Assembly (NCBI RefSeq): GCF_029227915.1
Contig: NC_079876.1
Span: forward strand, 34,393,828 to 34,457,827
Direction: 5' to 3'
DNA length: 64,000 bases
Source of the DNA: Hydractinia symbiolongicarpus
Lineage: Eukaryota > Cnidaria > Hydrozoa > Anthoathecata > Hydractiniidae
Part shown: positions 34,661 through 48,280 of the stretch, in pieces
Layout of the letters: every line of letters starts with the position of its first letter
How positions within the stretch are numbered: position 1 is the first letter of the stretch
Made by a program: the position numbers and the translations under genes
Notes under the pieces: generated by a model
What the model was told of the DNA's origin: nothing
The model's database searches: none
The model's input: only the letters and a program-made list of their open reading frames with translations

Positions 34661-36900
34661 AGGCAATGAAATGTACTTTTTGAAACTGTCTTTATTTCTT
34701 CAGCGCGGGATAACAGCTAGGATGGGTCCCACAGTAAGAAATGACTTATTTACCTAAATTTTTAAATGAAGCGCTACCACAGAGCCCAGTGTAATCGCTG
34801 AGTTTCGTCAATCATGTCAAATTAAGAAGAATGTTATTTCTTTGAGTCCATTTGTGTTCTTTATCACATTTATCAGGTGACAGTCCAAAGTTAGTTCAAT
34901 TAAGTCCCACAGTCAATCGTTTCATAGTTAAAAGCGATACAACCTAGTAATATCAGATAAATATCGCTAAATACATGTTGGTACGAATATGTGACCAAAA
35001 CGTTGTAACTCAAATGGACTGACACCGTTAGAAAGTCAATGAAATGTAGTTTTTGAAACTATTGCTACTTCTTCAGCGCGCGCTAACGGCAAGGATTGGT
35101 CCCACAGTTAAAAAATGACTTTTTTTAACATAATTTTTAAATGAAGCGCTACCACAGCGCCCAGTGTAATCGCTGAGTTCCGGCAATCACGTCAAATTAA
35201 GAAGAATGTTATTTCTTGGAGTCCAATTGTCTCACTTTCACATTTAAAAGGTCACAGTCCATAATCAGTTCAATTAAGTCCCACAGTCAATCGTTTCACT
35301 GTTAAAAGCAATAAAACCTAGTAATATCAGAAAAATATCGCTAAAAACATGTTGGTACGATTATGTGCCTCAACCATTGTTACTCAAACGGATTGATACT
35401 GTTAGAAAGTCAATGAAATGTAGTTTTTGAAACTGTCGCTATTTCTTCAGCGCGGAAAAACAGCCAGGATTGGTCCCACAGTAAAAAAATGACTTTTTTT
35501 AGCTTAATTTTTAAATGAAGCGCTACCACAGCGCCCAGTGTAATCGCTGAGTTCCGGCAATCACGTCAAATTAAGAAGAATGTTATTTCTTGGAGTCCAA
35601 TTGTCTCACTTTCACATTTATAAGGTCACAGTCCAAAGTTAGTTCAATTAAGTCCCACAGTCAATCGTTTCACTGTTAAAAGCCATACAACCTAGTAATA
35701 TCAGAAAAATATCGCTAAATACATGTTGGTACGACCATGTGACCCAACCGTTGTAGCTTAAACGGATTGATACTGTTAGAAAGGCAATGAAATGTACTTT
35801 TGAAACTGTCTCTATTTCTTCAGCGCGGGATAACAGCTAGGATGGGTCCCACAGTAAGAAATGACTTTTTTTAGCTTAATTTTTAAATGAAGCGCTACCA
35901 CAGCGACCAGTGTAATCGCTGAGTTCCGGCAATCACGTCAAATTAGGAAGAATGTTATTTCTTGGAGTCCAATTGTCTCACTTTCACATTTGTAAGGTCA
36001 CAGTCCAAAGTTAGTTCAATTAAGTCCCACAGTCAATCGTTTCACTGTTAAAAGCAATAAAACCTAGTAATATCAGAAAAATATCGCTAAATACATGTTG
36101 GTACGAGCATATGACCCAACCGTTGTAGCTCAAACGGATTGACACTGTTAGAAAGGCAATTAAATGTACTTTTTGAAACTGTCTCTATTTCTTCAGCGCG
36201 GGATAACAGCTAGGATGGGTCCCACAGTAAGAAATGACTTATTTACCTAAATTTTTAAATGAAGCGCTACCACAGAGCCCAGTGTATTCGCTGAGTTTCG
36301 TCAATCATGTCAAATTAAGAAGAATGTTATTTCTTGGAGTCCATTTGTGTTCTTTATCTCATTTATCAGGTGACAGTCCAAAGTTAGTTCAGTTAAGTCC
36401 CACAGTCAATCGTTTCATAGTTAAAAGCGATACAACCTAGTAATATCAGATAAATATCGCTAAATACATGTTGGTACGAATATGTGACCCAAACGTTGTA
36501 ACTCAAACGGACTGACACCGTTAGAAAGTCAATGAAATGTAGTTTTCGAAACTATTGCTACTTCTTCAGCGCGCGCTAACGGCAAGGATTGGTCCCACAG
36601 TAAAAAAATGACTTTTTTTAACTTAATTGTTAAATGAAGCGCTACCACAGCGCCCAGTGTAATCGCTGAGTTCCGGCAATCACGTCAAATTAAGAAGAAT
36701 GTTATTTCTTGGAGTCCAATTGTCTCACTTTCACATTTAAAAGGTCACAGTCCATAATCAGTTTAATTAAGTCCCACAGTCAATCGTTTCACTGTTAAAA
36801 GCCATACAACCTAGTAATATCAGAAAACTATCGCTAAATACATGTTGGTACGAATATGTGCCTCAACCATTGTAACTCAAACGGATTGATACTGTTAGAA
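34661..36900 (+). repeat. 6-monomer HOR, copy 2 (2240 bp)
   Basis: Second 2240-bp unit, following copy 1 without a gap. The 68-codon ORF at 33994 recurs at 36234 with the same translation. Similarity to the previous unit stops at about 36901 ('atgcaatg' against 'aggcaatg'), where the sequence switches to that of the 26.5-29.6 kb segment. Confidence 0.9.
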
Positions 36901-37090
36901 ATGCAATGAAATGTACTTTTTGAAACTGTCTCTATTTCTTCAGCGCGGGATAACAGCTAGGATGGGTCCCACAGTAAAAAATGACTTATTTACCTAAATT
37001 TTTAAATGAAGCGCTACCACAGAACCCAGTGTAACCGCTGAGTTTCGTCAATCATGTCAAATTAAGAAGAATGTTATTTCTTGGAGTCCA

Positions 37091-39703
37091 TTTGTGTTCT
37101 TTATCACATTTATCAGGTGACAGTCGAAAGTTAGTTCAATTAAGTCCCACAGTCAATCGTTTCATAGTTAAAAGCGATACAACCTAGTAATATCAGATAA
37201 ATATCGCTAAATACATGTTGGTACGAATATGTGACCCAAACGTTGTAACTCAAATGGACTGACACCGTTAGAAAGTCAATGAAATGTAGTTTTTGAAACT
37301 ATTGCTACTTCTTCAGCGCGCGCTAACGGCAAGGATTGGTCCCACAGTAAAAAAATGACTTTTTTTAACTCAATTTTTAAATGAAGCGCTACCACAGCGC
37401 CAAGTGTAATCGCTGAGTTCCGGCAATCACGTCAAATTAAGAAGAATGTTATTTCTTGGAGTCCAATTGTCTTACTTATAACATTTATAAGGTCACGGTC
37501 CAGAATCAGTTCAATTATGTGCCACAGTCAATCGTTTCACTGTTAAAAGCGATGCAATCTAGTAATATCAGAAAAATATCGCTAAATACATGTTGGTACG
37601 AATATGTGCCTCAACCATTGTAACTCAAACGGATTGATACTGTTAGAAAGTCAATGAAATGTAGTTTTTGAAACTGTCGCTATTTCTTCAGCGCGGAAAA
37701 ACAGCCAGGATTGGTCCCACAGTAAAAAAATGGCTTCTTTTAGCTTAATTTTTAAATGAAGCGCTACCACAGCGCCCAGTGTAATCGCTGAGTTCCGGCA
37801 ATCACGTCAAATTAAGAAGAATGTTATTTCTTGGAGTCCAATTGTCTCACTTTCACATTTATAAGGTCACAGTCCAAAGTTAGTTCAATTAAGTCCCACA
37901 GTCAATCGTTTCACTGTTAAAAGCCATACAACCTAGTAATATCAGAAAAATATCGCTAAATACATTTTGGTACGACCATGTGACCCAACCGTTGTAGCTC
38001 AAACGGATTGATACTGTTAGAAAGGCAATGAAATGTACTTTTTGAAACTGTCTCTATTTCTTCAGCTCGGGATAACTGCTAGGATGGGTCCCACAGTCAG
38101 AAATGACTTTTTTTAGCTTAATTTTTAAATGAAGCGCTACCACAGCGCCCAGTGTAATCGCTGAGTTCCGGCAATCACGTCAAATTAGGAAGAATGTTAT
38201 TTCTTGGAGTCCAATTCTCTCACTTTCACATTTGTAAGGTCACAGTCCAAAGTTAGTTCAATTAAGTCCCACAGTCAATCGTTTCACTGTTAAAAGCCAT
38301 ACAACCTAGTAATATCAGAAAAATATCGCTAAATACATGTTGGTACAAGCATGTGACCAAACCGTTGTAGCTCAAACGGATTGATACTGTTAGAAAGGCA
38401 ATGAAATGTACTTTTTGAAACTGTCTCCATTTCTTCAGCGCGGGATAACAGCTAGGATGGGTCCCACAGTAAGAAATGACTTATTTACCTAACTTTTTAA
38501 ATGAAGCGCTACCACAGAGCCCAGTGTAATCGCTGAGTTTCGTCAATCATGTCAAATTATGAAGAATGTTATTTCTTGGAGTCCATTTGTGTTTTTTATC
38601 ACATTTATCAGGTGACAGTCCAAAGTTAGTTCAATTAAGTCCCACAGTCAATCGTTTCATAGTTAAAAGCGATGCAACCTAGTAATATCAGATAAATATC
38701 GCTAAATACATGTTGGTACGAATATGTGACCCAAACGTTGTAACTCAAACGGACTGACACCGTTAGAAAGTCAATGAAATGTAGTTTTTGAAACTATTGC
38801 TACTTCTTCAGCGCGCGCTAACGGCAAGGATTGGTCCCACAGTAAAAAAATGACTTTTTTAACTTAATTTTTAAGTGAAGCGCTACCACAGTGCCCAGTG
38901 TAATCGCTGAGTTCCGGCAATCACGTCAAATTAAGAAGAATGTTATTTCTTGGAGTCCAATTGTCTCACTTTAACATTTAAAAGGTCACAGTCCATAATC
39001 AGTTAAATTAGGTCCCACAGTCAATCGTTTCACTGTTAAAAGCCATACAACCTAGTAATATCAGAAAAATATCGCTAAATACATTTTGGTACGAATATGT
39101 GCCTCAACCATTGTAACTCAAACGGATTGATACTGTTAGAAAGTCAATGAAATGTAGTTTTTGAAGCTGTAGCTATTTCTTCAGCGCGGGAAAACAGCTA
39201 GGATTGGTCCCACAGTGAAGAAAGACTTATTTATCTAAACTCTTAAATGAAGCGCTACCGCAGCGGCCAGTGTAATCGCTGAGTTCCGGCAATCACGCCA
39301 AATTAAGAAGAATGTTATTTCTTGGAGTCCAATTGTCTCATTTTCACATTTATAAGGTCACAGTCCATAATCAGTTCAATTAAGTCCCACAGTCAATTGT
39401 TTCACTGTTAAAAGCCATACAACCTAGTAATATCAGAAAAATATCGCTAAGTACATGTTGGTACGAATATGTGACACAACCGTTAAAACTCAAACGGACT
39501 GACGCCGTAAGAAAGTCAACGAAATGTAGTTTTTGAAACTGGCGCTATCTCCTCAGCGCGCGATAACGGCTAGGGTTGGTCCCACAATAAAAAATGACTT
39601 TTTTTATCTAAATTCTTTAATGACGCGCTACCACAGAGCCCAGTGTAATCGCTGAGTTTCGGCACCATGTCAAATTGAGAAGAATGTTATATCTTGGAGT
39701 CCA
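37091..39703 (+). repeat. 7-monomer HOR, copy 1 (2613 bp)
   Basis: First of two adjacent 2613-bp units (7 x 373). The rare 'cagaatcagttcaattatgtg' stretch occurs at 37501 and again at 40114. Differences seen by eye are a G/C change near 37125 and a T/C change near 37473. The last monomer carries 'ggcaccatgtcaaattgag'. Confidence 0.9.
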
Positions 39704-42316
39704 TTTGTGTTCTTTATCACATTTATCAGGTGACAGTCCAAAGTTAGTTCAATTAAGTCCCACAGTCAATCGTTTCATAGTTAAAAGCGATACAACCTAG
39801 TAATATCAGATAAATATCGCTAAATACATGTTGGTACGAATATGTGACCCAAACGTTGTAACTCAAATGGACTGACACCGTTAGAAAGTCAATGAAATGT
39901 AGTTTTTGAAACTATTGCTACTTCTTCAGCGCGCGCTAACGGCAAGGATTGGTCCCACAGTAAAAAAATGACTTTTTTTAACTCAATTTTTAAATGAAGC
40001 GCTACCACAGCGCCAAGTGTAATCGCTGAGTTCCGGCAATCACGTCAAATTAAGAAGAATGTTATTTCTTGGAGTCCAATTGTCTCACTTATAACATTTA
40101 TAAGGTCACGGTCCAGAATCAGTTCAATTATGTGCCACAGTCAATCGTTTCACTGTTAAAAGCGATGCAATCTAGTAATATCAGAAAAATATCGCTAAAT
40201 ACATGTTGGTACGAATATGTGCCTCAACCATTGTAACTCAAACGGATTGATACTGTTAGAAAGTCAATGAAATGTAGTTTTTGAAACTGTCGCTATTTCT
40301 TCAGCGCGGAAAAACAGCCAGGATTGGTCCCACAGTAAAAAAATGGCTTCTTTTAGCTTAATTTTTAAATGAAGCGCTACCACAGCGCCCAGTGTAATCG
40401 CTGAGTTCCGGCAATCACGTCAAATTAAGAAGAATGTTATTTCTTGGAGTCCAATTGTCTCACTTTCACATTTATAAGGTCACAGTCCAAAGTTAGTTCA
40501 ATTAAGTCCCACAGTCAATCGTTTCACTGTTAAAAGCCATACAACCTAGTAATATCAGAAAAATATCGCTAAATACATTTTGGTACGACCATGTGACCCA
40601 ACCGTTGTAGCTCAAACGGATTGATACTGTTAGAAAGGCAATGAAATGTACTTTTTGAAACTGTCTCTATTTCTTCAGCTCGGGATAACTGCTAGGATGG
40701 GTCCCACAGTCAGAAATGACTTTTTTTAGCTTAATTTTTAAATGAAGCGCTACCACAGCGCCCAGTGTAATCGCTGAGTTCCGGCAATCACGTCAAATTA
40801 GGAAGAATGTTATTTCTTGGAGTCCAATTCTCTCACTTTCACATTTGTAAGGTCACAGTCCAAAGTTAGTTCAATTAAGTCCCACAGTCAATCGTTTCAC
40901 TGTTAAAAGCCATACAACCTAGTAATATCAGAAAAATATCGCTAAATACATGTTGGTACAAGCATGTGACCAAACCGTTGTAGCTCAAACGGATTGATAC
41001 TGTTAGAAAGGCAATGAAATGTACTTTTTGAAACTGTCTCCATTTCTTCAGCGCGGGATAACAGCTAGGATGGGTCCCACAGTAAGAAATGACTTATTTA
41101 CCTAACTTTTTAAATGAAGCGCTACCACAGAGCCCAGTGTAATCGCTGAGTTTCGTCAATCATGTCAAATTATGAAGAATGTTATTTCTTGGAGTCCATT
41201 TGTGTTTTTTATCACATTTATCAGGTGACAGTCCAAAGTTAGTTCAATTAAGTCCCACAGTCAATCGTTTCATAGTTAAAAGCGATGCAACCTAGTAATA
41301 TCAGATAAATATCGCTAAATACATGTTGGTACGAATATGTGACCCAAACGTTGTAACTCAAACGGACTGACACCGTTAGAAAGTCAATGAAATGTAGTTT
41401 TTGAAACTATTGCTACTTCTTCAGCGCGCGCTAACGGCAAGGATTGGTCCCACAGTAAAAAAATGACTTTTTTAACTTAATTTTTAAGTGAAGCGCTACC
41501 ACAGTGCCCAGTGTAATCGCTGAGTTCCGGCAATCACGTCAAATTAAGAAGAATGTTATTTCTTGGAGTCCAATTGTCTCACTTTAACATTTAAAAGGTC
41601 ACAGTCCATAATCAGTTAAATTAGGTCCCACAGTCAATCGTTTCACTGTTAAAAGCCATACAACCTAGTAATATCAGAAAAATATCGCTAAATACATTTT
41701 GGTACGAATATGTGCCTCAACCATTGTAACTCAAACGGATTGATACTGTTAGAAAGTCAATGAAATGTAGTTTTTGAAGCTGTAGCTATTTCTTCAGCGC
41801 GGGAAAACAGCTAGGATTGGTCCCACAGTGAAGAAAGACTTATTTATCTAAACTCTTAAATGAAGCGCTACCGCAGCGGCCAGTGTAATCGCTGAGTTCC
41901 GGCAATCACGCCAAATTAAGAAGAATGTTATTTCTTGGAGTCCAATTGTCTCATTTTCACATTTATAAGGTCACAGTCCATAATCAGTTCAATTAAGTCC
42001 CACAGTCAATTGTTTCACTGTTAAAAGCCATACAACCTAGTAATATCAGAAAAATATCGCTAAGTACATGTTGGTACGAATATGTGACACAACCGTTAAA
42101 ACTCAAACGGACTGACGCCGTAAGAAAGTCAACGAAATGTAGTTTTTGAAACTGGCGCTATCTCCTCAGCGCGCGATAACGGCTAGGGTTGGTCCCACAA
42201 TAAAAAATGACTTTTTTTATCTAAATTCTTTAATGACGCGCTACCACAGAGCCCAGTGTAATCGCTGAGTTTCGGCACCATGTCAAATTGAGAAGAATGT
42301 TATATCTTGGAGTCCA
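39704..42316 (+). repeat. 7-monomer HOR, copy 2 (2613 bp)
   Basis: Second unit, directly following copy 1 and almost identical to it. It ends at about 42316, after 'ggagtccatttgt', where the sequence changes to 'ctcctttatcacattaatc', the start of the segment that also occurs at 30730. Confidence 0.9.
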
Positions 42317-45200
42317 TTTGTCTCCTTTATCACATTAATCAGGTGACAGTCCAAAGTTAGTTCAATTAAGTCCCACAGTCAATTGTTTCATAGTTAAAAG
42401 CGATGCAACCTAGTAATATCAGATAAATATCGCTAAATACATGTTGGTACGAATATGTGACCCAAACGTTGTAACTCAAACGGACTGACACCGTTTGAAA
42501 ATCAATGAAATGTAGTTTTTGAAACTATTGCTACTTCTTCAGCGCGCGCTAACGGCCAGGATTTGTCCCACAGTAAAAAAATGACTTTTTTTAGCTTAAT
42601 TTTTAAATGAAGCGCTACCACAGCGCCCAGTGTAATCGCTGAGTTCCGGCAATCACGTCAAATTAAGAAGAATGTTATTTCTTGGAGTCCAATTGTCTCA
42701 CTTTCACATTTATGAGGTCACAGTCCAAAGTTAGTTCAATTAAGTCCCACAGTCAATCGTTTCACTGTTAAAGGCAATACAACCTAGTAATATCAGAAAA
42801 ATATCGCTAAATACATGTTGGTACGAGCATGTGACCCAACTGTTGTAGCTCAAACGGATTGATACTGTTAGAAAGGCAATGAAATGTGCTTTTTGAAACT
42901 GTCTCTATTTCTTCAGCGCGGGATAACAGCTAGGATGGGTCCCACAGCAAGAAATGACTTATTTACCTAATTTTTTAAGTGAAGCGCTACCACAGAGCCC
43001 AGTGTAATCGCTGAGTTTCGTCAATCATGTCAAATTAAGAAGAATGTTATTTCTTGGAGTCCATTTGTGTTCTTTATCTCATTTATCAGGTGACAGTCCA
43101 AAGTTAGTTCAATTAAGTCCCACAGTCAATCGTTTCATAGTTAAAAGCGATACAACCTAGTAATATCAGATAAATATGGCTAATTACATGTTGGTACGAA
43201 TATGTGACCTAAACGTTGTAACTCAAACGGACTGACACCGTTAGAAAGTCAATGAAATGTAGTTTTCGAAACTATTGCTACTTCTTCAGTGCGCGCTAAC
43301 GGCAAGGATTGGTCCCACAGTAAAAAAATGACTTTTTTAACTTAATTTTTAAATGAAGCGCTACCACAGCGCCCAGTGTAATCGCTGAGTTTCGGCAATC
43401 ACGTCAAATTAAGAAGAATGTTATTTCTTGGAGTCCAATTGTCTCACTTTCACATTTAAAAGGTCACAGTCCATAATCAGTTCAATTAAGTCCCACAGTC
43501 AATCGTTTCACTGTTAAAAGCCATACAACCTAGTAATATCAGAAAAATATCGCTAAATACATTTTGGTACGAATATGTGCCTCAACCATTGTAACTCAAA
43601 CGGATTGATACTGTTAGAAAGGCAATGAAATGTACTTTTTGAAACTGTCTCTATTTCTTCAGCGCGGGATAACAGCTAGGATGGGTCCCACAGTAAGACA
43701 TGACTTATTTACCTAAATTTTTAAATGAAGCGCTACCACAGAGCCCAGTGTAATCGCTGAGTTTCGTCAATCATGTCAAATTAAGAAGAATGTTATTTTT
43801 TGGAGTCCATTTGTGTTCTTTATCACATTTATCAGGTGACAGGCCAAAGTTAGTTCAATTAAGTCCCACAGTCAATCGTTTCATAGTTAAAAGCGATACA
43901 ACCTAGTAATATCAGATAAATATCGCTAAATACATGTTGGTACGAATATGTGACCCAAACGTTGTAACTCAAATGGACTGACACCGTTAGAAAGTCAATG
44001 AAATGTAGTTTTTGAAACTATTGCTACTTCTTCAGCGCGCGCTAACGGCAAGGATTGGTCCCACAGTTAAAAAATGACTTTTTTTAACTTAATTTTTAAA
44101 TGAAGCGCTACCACAGCGCCCAGTGTAATCGCTGAGTTCCGGCAATCACGTCAAATTAAGAAGAATGTTATTTCTTGGAGTCCAATTGTCTCACTTTCAC
44201 ATTTAAAAGGTCACAGTCCATAATCAGTTCAATTAAGTCCCACAGTCAATCGTTTCACTGTTAAAAGCCATACAACCTAGTAATATCAGAAAAATATCGC
44301 TAAATACATGTTGGTACGAATATGTGCCTCAACCATTGTAACTCAAACGGATTGATACTGTTAGAAAGTCAATGAAATGTAGTTTTTGAAACTGTCGCTA
44401 TTTCTTCAGCGCGGAAAAACAGCCAGGATTGGTCCCACAGTAAAAAAATGACTTTTTTTAGCTTAATTTTTAAGTGAAGCGCTATCACAGCGCCCAGTGT
44501 AATCGCTGAGTTCCGGCAATCACGTCAAATTAAGAAGAATGTTATTTCTTGGAGTCCAATTGTCTCACTTTCACATTTATAAGGTCACAGTCCAAATTTA
44601 GTTCAATTAAGTCCCACAGTCAATCGTTTCACTGTTAAAAGCCATTCAACCTAGTAATATCAGAAAAATATCGCTAAATACATGTTGGTACGACCATGTG
44701 ACCCAACCGTTGTAGCTTAAATGGATTGATACTGTTAGAAAGGCAATGAAATGTACTTTTTGAAACTGTCTCTATTTCTTCAGCGCGGGATAACAGCTAG
44801 GATGGGTCCCACAGTAAGAAATGACTTTTTTTAGCTTAATTTTTAAATGAAGCGCTACCACAGCGACCAGTGTAATCGCTGAGTTCCGGCAATCACGTCA
44901 AATTAGGAAGAATGTTATTTCTTGGAGTCCAATTGTCTCACTTTCACATTTGTAAGGTCACAGTCCAAAGTTAGTTCAATTAAGTCCCACAGTCAATCGT
45001 TTCACTGTTAAAAGCAATAGAACCTAGTAATATCAGAAAAATATCGCTAAATACATGTTGGTACGAGCATGTGACCCAACCGTTGTAGCTCAAACGGATT
45101 GATACTGTTAGAAAGGCAATGAAATGTACTTTTTGAAACTGTCTCTATTTCTTCAGCGCGGGATAACAGCTAGGATGGGTCCCACAGTAAGAAATGACTT
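42317..45200 (+). repeat. Mixed monomer block
   Basis: About eight monomers. The first four match 30.73-32.22 kb at an offset of 11572 bp. The next ones mix 'tgtgttcttt' monomers with B-type monomers like those at 25.8-26.4 and 32.9-33.7 kb. There is no gene and no foreign insert. Confidence 0.7.
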
Positions 45201-47300
45201 ATTTACCTAAGTTTTTAAATGAAGCGCTACCACAGAGCCCAGTGTAATCGCTGAGTTTCGTCAATCATGTCAAGTTAAGAAGAATGTTATTTCTTGGAGT
45301 CCATTTGTGTTCTTTATCTCATTTATCAGGTGACAGTCCAAAGTTAGTTCAGTTAAGTCCCACAGTCAATCGTTTCATAGTTAAAAGCGATACAACCTAG
45401 TAATATCAGATAAATATCGCTAAATACATGTTGGTACGAATATGTGACCCAAACGTTGTAACTCAAACGGACTGACACCGTTAGAAAGTCAATGAAATGT
45501 AGTTTTCGAAACTATTGCTACTTCTTCAGCGCGCGCTAACGGCAAGGATTGGTCCCACAGTAAAAAAATGACTTTTTTTAACTTAATTTTTAAATGAAGC
45601 GCTACCACAGCGCCCAGTGTAATCGCTGAGTTCCGGCAATCACGTCAAATTAAGAAGAATGTTATTTCCTGGAGTCCAATTGTCTCACTTTCACATTTAT
45701 AAGGTCACAGTCCAAAGTTAGTTCAATTAAGTCCCACATTCAATCGTTTCACTGTTAAAAGCCATACAACCTAGTAATATCAGAAAAATATCGCTAAATA
45801 CATGTTGGTACGACCATGTGACCCAACCGTTGTAGCTTAAATGGATTGATACTGTTAGAAAGGCAATGAAATGTACTTTTTGAAACTGTCTCTATTTCTT
45901 CAGCGCGGGATAACAGCTAGGATGGGTCCCACAGTAAGAAATGACTTATTTACCTAAGTTTTTAAATGAAGCGCTACCACAGAGCCCAGTTTAATCGCTG
46001 AGTTTCGTCAATCATGTCAAATTAAGAAGAATGTTATTTCTTGGAGTCCATTTGTGTTCTTTATCTCATTTATCAGGTGACAGTCCAAAGTTAGTTCAGT
46101 TAAGTCCCACAGTCAATCGTTTCATAGTTAAAAGCGATACAACCTAGTAATATCAGATAAATATCGCTAAATACATGTTGGTACGAATATGTGACCCAAA
46201 CGTTGTAACTCAAACGGACTGACACCGTTAGAAAGTCAATGAAATGTAGTTTTCGAAACTATTGCTACTTCTTCAGCGCGCGCTAACGGCAAGGATTGGT
46301 CCCACAGTAAAAAAATGACTTTTTTTAACTTAATTTTTAAATGAAGCGCTACCACAGCGCCCAGTGTAATCGCTGAGTTCCGGCAATCACGTCAAATTAA
46401 GAATAATGTTATTTCCTGGAGTCCAATTGTCTCACTTTCACATTTATAAGGTCACAGTCCAAAGTTAGTTCAATTAAGTCCCACATTCAATCGTTTCACT
46501 GTTAAAAGCCATACAACCTAGTAATATCAGAAAAATATCGCTAAATACATGTTGGTACGACCATGTGACCCAACCGTTGTAGCTTAAATGGATTGATACT
46601 GTTAGAAAGGCAATGAAATGTACTTTTTGAAACTGTCTCTATTTCTTCAGCGCGGGATAACAGCTAGGATGGGTCCCACAGTAAGAAATGACTTTTTTTA
46701 GCTTAATTTTTAACTGAAGCGCTACCACAGCGCCTAGTGTAATCGCTGAATTCCGGCAATCACGTCAAATTAGGAAGAATGTTATTTCTTGGAGTCCATT
46801 TGTGTTCTTTATCTCATTTATCAGGTGACAGTCCAAAGTTAGTTCAGTTAAGTCCCACAGTCAATCGTTTCATAGTTAAAAGCGATACAACCTAGTAATA
46901 TCAGATAAATATCGCTAAATACATGTTGGTACGAATATGTGACCCAAACGTTGTAACTCAAACGGACTGACACCGTTAGAAAGTCAATGAAATGTAGTTT
47001 TCGAAACTATTGCTACTTCTTCAGCGCGCGATAACGGCAAGGATTGGTCCCACAGTAAAAAAATGACTTTTTTTAACTTAATTTTTAAATGAAGCGCTAC
47101 CACAGCGCCCAGTGTAATCGCTGAGTTCCGGCAATCACGTCAAATTAAGAATAATGTTATTTCCTGGAGTCCAATTGTCTCACTTTCACATTTATAAAGT
47201 CACAGTCCAAAGTTAGTTCAATTAAGTCCCACAGTCAATCGTTTCACTGTTAAAAGCCATACAACCTAGTAATATCTGAAAAATATCGCTAAATACATTT
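45200..47300 (+). repeat. 2-monomer HOR, about 747-bp period, near 2.7 copies
   Basis: A dimer repeats: 'tgtgttctttatctc' starts at 45306, 46053 and 46801, and the rare 'atttcctggagtcc' form recurs at 45666, 46413 and 47161. Spacing is 747-748 bp, twice the monomer. It is the smallest HOR in the window, and the right edge of the 'tgtgttcttt' subfamily. Confidence 0.85.
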
Positions 47301-48280
47301 TGGTACGACCATGTGACCCAACCGTTGTAGCTCAAACGGATTGATACTGTTAGAAAGTCAATGAAATGTAGTTTTTGAAAGTGTCGCTATTTCTTCAGCG
47401 CGGGAAAACAGCTAGGATTGGTCCGACAGTAAAGAATGACTTATTTATCTAAACTCTTAAATGAAGCGCTACCGCAGCGGCCAGTGTAATCGCTGAGTTT
47501 CGGCAATCACGTCAAATTAGGAAGAATGTTATTTCTTGGAGTCCAATTGTCTCACATTCACATTTGTAAGGTCACAGTCCAAAGTTAGTTCAATTAAGTC
47601 CCACAGTCAATCGTTTCATTGTTAAAAGCGATGCAACATAGTAATATCAAAAAAATATCGCTAAATACATGTTGGTACGAATATGTGACCCAAACGTTGT
47701 AACTCAAACGGACTGACACCGTTAGAAAGTCAATGAAATGTAGTTTTTGAAACTATTGCTACTTCTTCAGCGCGCGCTAACGGCAAGGATTGGTCCCACA
47801 GTAAAAAAATGACTTTTATTAGCTTAATTTTTAAAAGAAGCGCTACCACAGCGCCCAGTGTAATCGCTGAGTTCCGGCAATCACGTCAAATTAAGAAGAA
47901 TGTTATTTCTTGGAGTCCAATTGTCTCACTTTCACCTTTAAAAGGTCACAGTCCATAATCAGTTCAATTAAGTCCCACAGTCAATCGTTTCACTGTTAAA
48001 AGCCATACAACCTAGTAATATCAGAAAAATATCGCTAAATACATGTTGGTACGAATATGTGCCTCAACCATTGTAACTCAAACGGATTGATACTGTTAGA
48101 AAGTCAATGAAATGTAGTTTTTGAAAGTGTCGCTATTTCTTCAGCGCGGGAAAACAGCTAGGATTGGTCCGACAGTAAAGAATGACTTATTTATCTAAAC
48201 TCTTAAATGAAGCGCTACCGCAGCGGCCAGTGTAATCGCTGAGTTTCGGCAATCACGTCAAATTAAGAAGAATGTTATTT
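47301..48280 (+). repeat. Transition monomers
   Basis: About two and a half monomers that join the dimer HOR to the next block. Two B-like right ends with 'gaaagtgtcgctatttc', 'gcgggaaaacag' and 'ggtccgacagt' lie two monomers apart (about 47.38 and 48.12 kb), so this too is a small dimeric duplication. There is no gene. Confidence 0.6.

Noticed and set aside
32421-42316. Duplications as pure assembly artefacts
   Set aside because: This cannot be excluded, but the units end at different monomers, have different lengths (2240 and 2613 bp) and carry one or two private differences, which is more likely real. It is kept as a finding with a read-based check.
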